Shown piece by piece: positions 1-5,960 of a stretch of 6,097 nucleotides of DNA. Location of the stretch: the NCBI RefSeq assembly GCF_937906425.1, contig NZ_CALCYR010000199.1, positions 1 to 6,097 of the forward strand, read 5' to 3'. The notes under the pieces are model-generated. The model made no database searches. It worked only from the letters and a program-made list of their open reading frames with translations, and had not been told where the DNA came from. Source of the stretch: an uncultured Methanobrevibacter sp. Lineage in GTDB: Archaea; Methanobacteriota; Methanobacteria; Methanobacteriales; Methanobacteriaceae. A program made the translations under genes and the position numbers. The first letter of the stretch is position 1. Each line of letters begins with the position of its first letter.

Positions 1-61
1 CAAATAAATTTAATAAAAAATTATAATTTTTAAAATTAAAAAACCTTGATTTTTAAAAATA
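1..61 (-). terminator. T-rich putative terminator after the zinc-ribbon/HTH gene
   Basis: Read on the minus strand, the 61 bases after the stop codon at 62-64 are almost purely A/T and contain two runs of six T (38-43 and 15-20), with shorter runs between them. Archaeal RNA polymerase terminates at oligo-T tracts without needing a stable hairpin, so this is a plausible 3' end. No GC-rich stem is present. The window ends here, so further tracts may follow. Confidence 0.45.
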
Positions 62-1642
62 TTATTTAATCCCGCCTAAGAATGCTTGTGCTCTTCGAGT
101 ATTAGGTTTCTTAATACTCTTAATATTATTTGTTTCATTGTTGACACTATTTTCACTTACCTTAAAGGCATGACAAACTGTTTTCAGATTAAAGTGAGAT
201 TCACTGTAAATAATAGCTGCTCCCAATGCCTTATAATTTAACTTAATATTAGTGTTTTTAACCTTCTTTTCCAATTTAAACTTCTTATAAAGCAAAAGAT
301 CCATATTTTCCACAGGAAGAATATGTTTTCCTTCATCCTTTCTAAGGAAATTAACAACATTTACCCGAATATTTTCAAAAACCTTCCTTTGCTTACGGTC
401 AAGCTCATTCATAATATATGGAAATGGGGAACCGTATCTCTTACGTCTGTCACTTGAAGTGCAAAGATAATATTTGGATAAATCCCAAAGGATTAATGTG
501 GGGGCTATTTCAGCAAAGACATGCTTTTTAACATGTTCTCTCCTGCCCAAATCCCTTTTAAGCTTCATATCCAAATGACCATACTTATCCATCAATCCTA
601 ATTCTTCAAGGTTTTCTTGGATTTTGCTTTCCCTATACTCATCCAAATCATCTTCATCTATATAATCAGGATTTTCCAAATTAACGGAGCGAATAATCTC
701 ATCATAAAGCTCTAAATTAGACAAATCTTTAATCTTTTCTGCATAGAAATCCTCTTCATGCCTTTCAACAATCTCTTCAGCATGCTTGACATATGCAAGG
801 GCAAGATTTATCCGTGTGTAATTGTCATTGATTATTGGAGGATTTGTAGTGTAAAATTCCAATCTTTCAATACGTGCCCTACTGCCATATCTTTTCCTGA
901 TTTCATCCTCATAGGAATCTGCATATTCACTGTCCAATTGAACTCTTTTGGTAATGGTTCTATTGTTTTCACGCACTCTTATAATTGGAGTTACAGTCTT
1001 TACCACAGTTTTTCGTTTTTCATTTAAAATATTTAGAACTTTTTTTAATGATTCCCTGCCCCAATCTGAGAGGGAAAACTTGATTTCCATATAATTGCCG
1101 GATAAAGGCAAATAGGGAATTATTTCAAGACGATAGATTCCTGAATGATTAATTTTAAAATCAAAATCGCTAGAGCCACATTTGCATTTCTTATCATTAT
1201 CCAAAAATGAACTGATACGATATGTTTTGGAGCAATCCTTGCATTTTACCTTTGCATATTCCTCCAAATTACCTAATGCAATACGATGGGCAGTAATTGC
1301 ATATTTTACCCTATCTATAATAATCTTTTTTTCTGAAGCAATATCCTTTAAACGGGAATTGTAAATGCCTTCACTTGCAATCTGTTCCTTTTCTGGACTG
1401 TCATTTCCCCTACGCCTGCTGTTTTTGGAGGCGACATTTAAAGACCTGTAGGGGGTGGAATAACCTTTTTTATCCATATCTATCTTAAAGGATAAAAGTT
1501 CTTCAAGATTATTATTTAAAAGCTCATAAACCTTTAAAAAGGAATCCAAATCATTTAAATCTTTTTTGAGATTATTTAAATCTATTTTTTGAGCATCTAT
1601 CTCTTTAAGAAATTTCTCTGCTTTAGTAATCAATGCACTCAT
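62..1642 (-). CDS. Zinc-ribbon and TFIIB-like HTH protein, probable methanogen DUF530 family
   Basis: This is a soluble protein of about 526 residues with no signal peptide or membrane segment. The function is unknown. From memory it resembles the methanogen-restricted DUF530 family, but this was not checked. Numbering from the ATG: residues 4-60 are Leu/Lys/Glu-rich and probably helical or coiled coil. C134-x2-C137 and C153-x-C155 form a zinc-ribbon-like cluster. The middle is highly charged, with Arg-rich patches such as RKRYGSRAR and DRRKRYGSP. Residues about 468-503 (YKALGAAIIYSE, then TVCHAFKVSENSV) match the pattern of the second cyclin repeat/HTH of archaeal TFB. The tail is basic. Together these suggest nucleic-acid or transcription/translation-machinery binding, which is an inference. 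Start choice: an in-frame GTG at 1649-1651 would add three residues, but it overlaps the only good ribosome-binding site (GGTGAG, 1647-1652), which is well placed for the ATG at 1640-1642. The gene lies 223 bp after metG and has its own candidate control elements. Confidence 0.85.
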   Translation of the reverse strand: MSALITKAEKFLKEIDAQKIDLNNLKKDLNDLDSFLKVYELLNNNLEELLSFKIDMDKKGYSTPYRSLNVASKNSRRRGNDSPEKEQIASEGIYNSRLKDIASEKKIIIDRVKYAITAHRIALGNLEEYAKVKCKDCSKTYRISSFLDNDKKCKCGSSDFDFKINHSGIYRLEIIPYLPLSGNYMEIKFSLSDWGRESLKKVLNILNEKRKTVVKTVTPIIRVRENNRTITKRVQLDSEYADSYEDEIRKRYGSRARIERLEFYTTNPPIINDNYTRINLALAYVKHAEEIVERHEEDFYAEKIKDLSNLELYDEIIRSVNLENPDYIDEDDLDEYRESKIQENLEELGLMDKYGHLDMKLKRDLGRREHVKKHVFAEIAPTLILWDLSKYYLCTSSDRRKRYGSPFPYIMNELDRKQRKVFENIRVNVVNFLRKDEGKHILPVENMDLLLYKKFKLEKKVKNTNIKLNYKALGAAIIYSESHFNLKTVCHAFKVSENSVNNETNNIKSIKKPNTRRAQAFLGGIK

Positions 1643-1646
1643 AATA

Positions 1647-1652
1647 CTCACC
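1647..1652 (-). promoter_or_regulatory. Ribosome-binding site that decides the start of the zinc-ribbon/HTH gene
   Basis: GGTGAG on the minus strand matches the 16S rRNA 3' end (complement of ...TCACC) and lies 4-5 nt before the ATG at 1640-1642. The alternative GTG start at 1649-1651 lies inside this motif and has no comparable purine-rich element upstream of it. This favours the shorter 526-residue product. Confidence 0.65.
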
Positions 1653-1676
1653 GTGAGGACTTAATTAAAATCAAAT

Positions 1677-1744
1677 AAACAATCTGATGAATTGTTTGCC
1701 TAAAAATAAAAAAGCAAGAAAAACAATCTGATGAATTCTTTGCC
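1677..1744. repeat. Two-copy 24-bp direct repeat with embedded palindrome
   Basis: Copies at 1677-1700 and 1721-1744 are identical at 23 of 24 positions (G at 1694 versus C at 1738), with start points 44 bp apart. The copy nearer the gene contains a perfect inverted repeat AAACAAT-CTGATGA-ATTGTTT (1677-1697). The single difference breaks the symmetry in the other copy. The 20-bp spacer between them reads on the minus strand as a T-rich, TATA-like stretch (around 1700-1712). Position and symmetry fit a double operator or activator site flanking the promoter of the downstream minus-strand gene. A role in ending metG transcripts is the alternative. Confidence 0.6.
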
Positions 1745-1780
1745 ATTTAATTAAAAGGATTTGATTTTATTAATTTACTT

Positions 1781-1815
1781 GTTTTAAACAATAAGCGCCG
1801 AATTATTGCAAAAAC
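1781..1815 (-). other. Imperfect hairpin with GC-rich loop between metG and the next gene
   Basis: Inner arms CAATAA (1789-1794) and TTATTG (1803-1808) enclose the loop GCGCCGAA. Outer arms GTTTT (1781-1785) and AAAAC (1811-1815) are separated from them by a 3x2 internal loop. The GCGCCG is the only GC-rich patch in a very AT-rich spacer, about 60 nt after the metG stop. It could be an RNA 3'-end structure or a protein site. The AT stems are weak, so this is tentative. Confidence 0.3.
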
Positions 1816-1860
1816 AAATAAATGGAGTAATTAAATTTGAATTAATTAATAAATTGAGTA

Positions 1861-1874
1861 GTTTAAAAAGAAAA
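1861..1874 (-). terminator. Short oligo-T tract directly after the metG stop
   Basis: Immediately after the metG stop codon (1875-1877) the minus strand reads TTTTCTTTTT. This fits a modest archaeal U-tract terminator, but the tracts are short and read-through into the next gene is possible. Confidence 0.35.
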
Positions 1875-3947
1875 TTACATAAGTAATTCGCCAATTTCAC
1901 AATCGTCAGGAGTTAAGATAGCTGCACTTTCAGTAGCCATAATCATTCCTTCAGATTTTTCACCCATCAATTTAGCAGGTTTTAAGTTGGTTACAACAGG
2001 TAATTTTTTACCGATCAAGTCTTCAGGAGCATATCTTTTACCTAAACCAGCTACAACCTGAATTGTCTTATCTCCAATGTCAATTTGAGTCTTTAATAAT
2101 TTATTTGATTTTTCAATTTTTTCACATTCTACAACTTGTCCAATCTTAATTTCGACTTTAGCAAAGTCATCAATACTAATTAAATCCATTTTTTCACCAT
2201 CATCTTCTTTAGTTTTTTCTTTTTTAGACTTATTCTTTTCGCCTTCATCTTTTTTAGACTTATTCTTTTCGCCCTCATCTTTTTTAGAATCAGATTCATG
2301 CTCCTCAAGGTTTTTATATAATTTTTCCTTTTGAGCTTCAATCACTTCAGGATCTATCTTTTTAAATAAAGGTTTAGCCTTATTTATTTGATGACCTGAG
2401 TCTAAAAATTCACTTGCATCATCCCATCCATTATCATGGGATATATTCATAATGTCACAGATTGCATCCGCCTTGTTTGGAATATAAGGCTTTAATAAAA
2501 TTGCAAGTGCGTGAGATAATTGATTAGATAAATATAAACAGTTAGCTGCCTTTTGAGGATTCTCTTTAACCGCTTTCCAAGGTTCCATATCGTTAAAGTA
2601 TTTGTTACCTGCCTTTGCGACTCTAACAATTTCAACAAGGCCTTCCCTGAATTTCATGGTGGAGATAAGTTCTCCAACAGTTCCGGCCAATCCCTTGATT
2701 TCCTCTTCAAAGGCCAAGTCCTCTTCACTAGGGTCTGCATATTCCGGAATCATTGAATCAAAGAACTTCTTTGTGAATGTGAATGTCCTATGGAGGAAAT
2801 TACCGATTACATCAGCCAATTCATCATTGATTCTTCTGCCGAAATCATCCCAGGAAAAGTCTGTGTCCTTGTTTAAAGGAGCATTAACGGTTAGGTAATA
2901 CCTTAAAAGATCAGATTCAAAGTCCTTTACAAAGTCAGATACCCAAATAACCCAGTTTTTACTGGTGGACATCTTTCTGCCTTCCAAGGATAGGAATTCT
3001 CCGGCAAAAATGTCATCAGGCAATTTACAGTCACGACCCATAAGCATAGCTGGCCAAAAGAGTGAGTGGTGGTAAATGATGTCTTTTCCAATGAAATGAA
3101 CAACATGACCATCCCAATAGTCTTCCCATGGAATTCCAGTTCTTCTAGACCATGCAGCTGCAGAGGAAATATAACCGATAAAAGCTTCTCCCCATACATA
3201 GATAACCTTTCCTTCAGCACCATCCAAAGGTACAGGAATACCCCATTTCATGTCACGGGTCATAATCCAATCCTGAAGACCTTCCTTTAACCAATTTTCT
3301 GCATAGTTTCTAACATTTGCAGGCAAGTATTCATTTGTAGAAATGTATTCCTCCAATTGGCTTTGGAAATGACTTAACTTAAAGAAATATTGGGTACTGT
3401 CACGAATGACAGGGGTGTGACCGCAGGTAAGACATTTCGGTTCTTCCAGTTCAACAGGATCCAAAGCCCTTCCACAGGATTCACAATGGTCCCCTCTTGC
3501 ATCAGCACCGCAAACAGGACATATTCCTTCAACATACCTATCAGGCAAGAACTTTTCACAATCCTCACAATACAATTGCTGGATTGCCTCTTCATAGATA
3601 AGTCCCTTATTGTATAGGTATAGGAAAAAGTCCTGTGATATCTTGTAGTGAAGCTCATCACTGGTTCTTGCAAAATTGTCCAATGTAATATCACAGCTTT
3701 TAATGTCCTCTTCAATCATATCATGGTATCTTTTAGCAATTTCAATAGGTTTCTTACCTTCTGCATCAGCCCTAACTGCTATTGGAGTACCATGCTCATC
3801 AGTGGCACATACCATAAGGACCTCATTTCCAGCCATACGATTATATCTTGCATAAATGTCTGCAGGAATATATGTTGAACGTAAGTGACCTAAATGACAA
3901 GGCCCATTTGCATAAGGAAGTGCACATGAAATAAAAATTTTAGTCAA
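1875..3947 (-). CDS. metG: Methionine--tRNA ligase with fused C-terminal tRNA-binding domain
   Basis: Cytoplasmic class I aminoacyl-tRNA synthetase of 690 residues that joins methionine to initiator and elongator tRNA-Met using ATP. The Rossmann core starts at the N-terminus, with the HIGH signature as HLGH (18-21) and the KMSKS loop as KMSTS (325-329). The connective insert carries two zinc knuckles: cysteine pairs 127/130, 143/146, 155/158 and 172/175, the archaeal/eukaryotic-type arrangement. The helical anticodon domain includes EPWK with W457, the likely anticodon-reading tryptophan. Residues 552-586 are a Lys/Glu/Ser linker with a duplicated decapeptide. Residues about 590-690 are a Trbp111/EMAPII-like OB fold (KVEIKIGQV, VVAGLGK, NLKPAKLMGEKSEGM). 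The start is TTG at 3945-3947: GGAGG lies 7 nt upstream, an in-frame TAA directly precedes it, and the next in-frame Met (residue 38) would lose HLGH. The gene is full length and looks functional. It has wide spacers on both sides. Confidence 0.98.
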   Translation of the reverse strand: MTKIFISCALPYANGPCHLGHLRSTYIPADIYARYNRMAGNEVLMVCATDEHGTPIAVRADAEGKKPIEIAKRYHDMIEEDIKSCDITLDNFARTSDELHYKISQDFFLYLYNKGLIYEEAIQQLYCEDCEKFLPDRYVEGICPVCGADARGDHCESCGRALDPVELEEPKCLTCGHTPVIRDSTQYFFKLSHFQSQLEEYISTNEYLPANVRNYAENWLKEGLQDWIMTRDMKWGIPVPLDGAEGKVIYVWGEAFIGYISSAAAWSRRTGIPWEDYWDGHVVHFIGKDIIYHHSLFWPAMLMGRDCKLPDDIFAGEFLSLEGRKMSTSKNWVIWVSDFVKDFESDLLRYYLTVNAPLNKDTDFSWDDFGRRINDELADVIGNFLHRTFTFTKKFFDSMIPEYADPSEEDLAFEEEIKGLAGTVGELISTMKFREGLVEIVRVAKAGNKYFNDMEPWKAVKENPQKAANCLYLSNQLSHALAILLKPYIPNKADAICDIMNISHDNGWDDASEFLDSGHQINKAKPLFKKIDPEVIEAQKEKLYKNLEEHESDSKKDEGEKNKSKKDEGEKNKSKKEKTKEDDGEKMDLISIDDFAKVEIKIGQVVECEKIEKSNKLLKTQIDIGDKTIQVVAGLGKRYAPEDLIGKKLPVVTNLKPAKLMGEKSEGMIMATESAAILTPDDCEIGELLM
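2194..2198 (-). promoter_or_regulatory. Possible internal ribosome-binding site before the MetG tRNA-binding domain
   Basis: Inside metG, GGTGA lies 4 nt before the in-frame ATG for Met587 (2187-2189), exactly where the OB-fold domain begins. Initiation there would give a free 104-residue tRNA-binding protein, close to the size of stand-alone Trbp111-type proteins. The motif is also simply codons for Gly-Glu, so chance is a real alternative. Confidence 0.3.
2221..2289. repeat. 30-bp tandem repeat in the metG linker
   Basis: Units at 2221-2250 and 2251-2280 are identical except for one base (T at 2244, C at 2274), and the first bases of a third unit follow (2281-2288). Thirty bp keeps the frame. 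On the protein it is SKKDEGEKNK twice (residues 554-563 and 564-573), then a third SKK. This lengthens the charged hinge between the anticodon-binding domain and the tRNA-binding OB fold. The near identity points to a recent slippage duplication. Confidence 0.9.
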
Positions 3948-3954
3948 TTAAAAT

Positions 3955-3959
3955 CCTCC
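3955..3959 (-). promoter_or_regulatory. Strong ribosome-binding site supporting the metG TTG start
   Basis: GGAGG on the minus strand is separated by ATTTTAA (7 nt) from the TTG start. An in-frame TAA sits immediately before TTG, so no upstream start is possible. This makes the rare start codon well supported. Confidence 0.9.
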
Positions 3960-4074
3960 AATATATATTTAATCAATGTAATTCTCTTTAATTATTCAAA
4001 TAAGCATAAACACACTATTAAAAGCCAAACAAATAAAAATTATAAAAAATAAATTAGACTTTCATAAAATATAG

Positions 4075-4096
4075 TAACATTATATAATATATGTTA
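4075..4096 (-). promoter_or_regulatory. Candidate metG promoter: TATA-like core inside an inverted repeat
   Basis: TAACAT (4075-4080) and ATGTTA (4091-4096) are perfect inverted arms around a 10-bp TATA-like core that reads ATATTATATA on the minus strand. If this is the TATA box, transcription would start near 4055-4060 and give a leader of about 110 nt. Weaker TATA-like stretches nearer the gene (about 4036-4050 and 4063-4074) are alternatives. The arms could hold a regulator, but AT-rich DNA yields such palindromes by chance. Confidence 0.3.
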
Positions 4097-4133
4097 AATA
4101 ATATAAAAACTTAATGATTCTAAAAAAAAGCTA

Positions 4134-4326
4134 ACAAAAATAAAAATAAAACATTGCAAAAATAAGTATTATAAAAAAATAAGAGACTAAAATTAAATAA
4201 ACTTAAAAACAATACTTGAAAAATAAGAAAATATTTACAAAAACAAAAATAAAACTTTGCAAATTAGGCAAAAATAATATAAATTTTGAAAAAATGAACA
4301 AAAATAAAAATAAAAGATTGCAAAAA
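4134..4326. repeat. Three dispersed copies of a T-tract/TTGCAA element
   Basis: Related stretches lie at 4134-4163, 4243-4263 and 4298-4326. On the plus strand each reads ACAAAAAT, then A/T tracts, then TTGCAA. The first and third share about 28 of 30 bases, differing mainly in C versus G before ATTGCAAAAA. The middle one lacks one AAAAAT step. They lie 103 and 61 bp apart between nox and metG. They may be decayed repeats or protein sites, and no function is recognised. Confidence 0.45.
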
Positions 4327-4330
4327 CATG

Positions 4331-4508
4331 AAAAAATTAAAAAAAACACCAAAAAAGAATAAAAAAAAGAATAAAAAATAAAAAAAACACCAAAAAAGAA
4401 TAAAAAAAGAATAAAAAATAAAAAAATACCAAAAAAGAATAAAAAAAAGAATAAAAAAAGAATAAAAAAAGAATAAAAAATGAAAATAGTATAAAATAAG
4501 AAGAAAAA
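4331..4508 (-). terminator. Multi-tract oligo-T terminator array after nox, also a phased A-tract array
   Basis: Starting 28 nt after the nox stop, the minus strand carries fifteen T-runs of 6-8 bases between 4480 and 4331, plus a T5 at 4504-4508. The order is largely TTTTTT(T)ATTC repeated. Archaeal RNA polymerase stops at such tracts, so this should be a very efficient, staggered terminator. Larger repeat units of 41 and 40 bp start at 4338 and 4379, and a third starts at 4419 and is extended by two extra 11-bp GAATAAAAAAA steps. The runs begin on average 10.3 bp apart, near the DNA helical repeat, so intrinsic curvature is also expected. Confidence 0.7.
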
Positions 4509-5846
4509 TTAATAATTAAACTTCTTACTTACTTCTTCTACAGCCAATACCAATGGATCAGTTACCATGGAAACTGGAGGGGCATAAGCAAACTCCATAT
4601 TACTTAATTCAAAGCAAGTCAATTCCTGGGTAATGGCCAATGTCATGGTATCAATTCTTTCAGCCACCCTTTCCTCTGCAATGATTTGACAACCGATAAT
4701 TGTACCGTCAGCATCACAAATAACCTTAACATTCATTGGTTTAGCGTTTGGATAGTATCTGGCTCTTGTAAGTGCTTCAACTTTTTCAACAACAGCCTTA
4801 ATACTGTTTTGTTGAGCAAAGCTTCTTGTAAGACCTACAGCACCAAATTCCAATTTACCTACCTTGGAAACCATTGAATTTAATACAGGATTGAATCTGG
4901 AACGTTTTCCACAAATGGTTTGAGCAACGGTTTTAGCCTGACGAACTGCAGTTGTACCTAACTGACTTACTGTATTTGATCTGAGAATTGCACTGTAGGA
5001 CTCTACACAGTCACCTACAGCAAATACATCAGGTACGGAAGTAGCCATTCTGTCATTTACCAAAATAGCCCATCTGCCAATGTCACAACCAGCCATACGG
5101 GCAAGGCCAAGTTCTGCCCTTACACCTGTGGCCAAAATAACCATATCTGCATCAGCTTCAGAACCGTCTTCAAATACAGCGGTTTTTACATTGCCTTCCT
5201 CACCCTTAAGCTCAGTGATCGGTTGGCCTAAAACAACATCAATTCCTTCACTGATGAGATAATCTGTAATGATTCTAGCCATGTCAGGGTCAAGGGATCT
5301 TGGTACGATTTGAGGCAACATTTCACATAGGGTAACCTTCAATCCCATTTGCTTGAATGCATATGCAATTTCAATACCAATCAATCCAGCACCTGTTACA
5401 AGTGCGCTTTCACAGTTTTCAGCCCAATCCTTAACTTGTTTACCGTCATCAAGAGTTCTTATCTTAAATACTCCATTTAAGTCGACCCCCTTCATTGGAG
5501 GTACAAATGGACTTCCGCCAGTTGCCAAAACAAGTTTATCATAATCCAAGACAGTTTCAACACCATCTTTAACATAAGTAATGTTTTTTGCTTTAGAATC
5601 AACAGCAGTTACTTCTGTTTCAAGCAATACCTCAATATTCTTAGCATTATAATCGTCAACACTTCTCATTACGATATCATCAAATGAATGGATCTTATCT
5701 GACAATACGTATGGAATAGCACAAGGAGAATAAGAAACCTTATTATCCCTTGTCAATACTGTAATTTCTATTTCTTCATCTAATTTACGAATATTTGAAG
5801 CTGTGGATATTCCTCCAGCTCCACCACCTACAATTACTACTTTCAT
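4509..5846 (-). CDS. FAD-dependent NADH oxidase / CoA-disulfide reductase family protein
   Basis: Cytoplasmic flavoprotein of 445 residues, full length for the single-cysteine branch of the pyridine nucleotide-disulfide oxidoreductases. It would pass electrons from NAD(P)H via FAD to a redox cysteine and on to O2, peroxide, a disulfide or sulfur. The sequence shows an FAD Rossmann motif GGGAGG (7-12), the redox cysteine C42 in SYSPCAIPY, LATGGSP (107-113), a second Rossmann motif GAGLIG (152-157) with an acid, E175, at the end of the following strand (fits NADH preference), and the FAD-contacting VFAVGDC (274-280). The dimerisation domain spans about 320-445 with RARYYP (361-366) and YAPPVS (421-426), the positions of the two tyrosines used by CoA-disulfide reductases. 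There is no rhodanese fusion. The ATG at 5844-5846 follows a modest AGGA site. Exact substrate (NADH oxidase, CoA-disulfide reductase or sulfur reductase) cannot be settled from sequence. In a strict anaerobe an oxygen or disulfide-stress role is plausible. Confidence 0.93.
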   Translation of the reverse strand: MKVVIVGGGAGGISTASNIRKLDEEIEITVLTRDNKVSYSPCAIPYVLSDKIHSFDDIVMRSVDDYNAKNIEVLLETEVTAVDSKAKNITYVKDGVETVLDYDKLVLATGGSPFVPPMKGVDLNGVFKIRTLDDGKQVKDWAENCESALVTGAGLIGIEIAYAFKQMGLKVTLCEMLPQIVPRSLDPDMARIITDYLISEGIDVVLGQPITELKGEEGNVKTAVFEDGSEADADMVILATGVRAELGLARMAGCDIGRWAILVNDRMATSVPDVFAVGDCVESYSAILRSNTVSQLGTTAVRQAKTVAQTICGKRSRFNPVLNSMVSKVGKLEFGAVGLTRSFAQQNSIKAVVEKVEALTRARYYPNAKPMNVKVICDADGTIIGCQIIAEERVAERIDTMTLAITQELTCFELSNMEFAYAPPVSMVTDPLVLAVEEVSKKFNY

Positions 5847-5855
5847 TTACTCAAA

Positions 5856-5859
5856 TCCT
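5856..5859 (-). promoter_or_regulatory. Modest ribosome-binding site of the oxidoreductase gene
   Basis: AGGA on the minus strand lies 9 nt before the ATG at 5844-5846. It is weaker than the metG site, but no other in-frame start upstream competes, and the FAD motif begins only six residues after this Met, as expected for the family. Confidence 0.55.
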
Positions 5860-5896
5860 GAAATAATCCAAATAATTAGTTAAATATAGTTAAAAA

Positions 5897-5939
5897 ACTA
5901 TTAAATAATTTATTTTTATAAATTATTCTAGTTAATAGT
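5897..5939. repeat. Long imperfect inverted repeat upstream of the oxidoreductase gene
   Basis: ACTATTAA (5897-5904) pairs perfectly with TTAATAGT (5932-5939), and inside it AATAATTTA (5904-5912) pairs with TAAATTATT (5919-5927) around a 6-base loop. A CTAG bulge on one side separates the two stems. On the minus strand it also contains TTTATAAA, a possible second TATA box. It could be an operator or a leader hairpin. Almost all pairs are A-T. Confidence 0.4.
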
Positions 5940-5960
5940 CCTTAATATTATTTATTATGA

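Larger units (their letters stand above)
3948..4330 (-). other. metG upstream region and distal nox 3' spacer, AT-rich, no gene
   Basis: No plausible coding region or structured RNA was seen on either strand. The metG-proximal part holds the ribosome-binding site and TATA-like stretches. The distal part (about 4130-4330) holds three related copies of a T-tract/TTGCAA element and many short oligo-A runs (oligo-T on the transcribed strand). The sequence is so low in complexity that promoter assignment here is uncertain. Confidence 0.6.

Noticed and set aside
758..1027. Plus-strand open frames inside the three genes (also within 1182-1364, 2553-3878 and 4686-5544)
   Set aside because: They lie opposite well-supported minus-strand genes, show no recognisable motifs and have biased compositions typical of antisense shadows.
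1677..1744. C/D-box sRNA suggested by CTGATGA followed by CTGA
   Set aside because: The first box is CTGATGA rather than RTGATGA, no convincing C'/D' pair or terminal stem is present, and the boxes are simply the same position in the two direct repeat copies.
1677..1744. CRISPR array
   Set aside because: Only two 24-bp copies with a 20-bp spacer, no further units and no cas genes nearby.
2927..3715. Extra minus-strand open frames of 98 and 113 codons within metG
   Set aside because: They are alternate frames of the intact synthetase gene, with no family signature.
3948..4508. Riboswitch, T-box or small RNA gene upstream of metG
   Set aside because: The segment is almost pure A/T with no stable stems or conserved GC-containing motifs, and T-boxes are a bacterial device.
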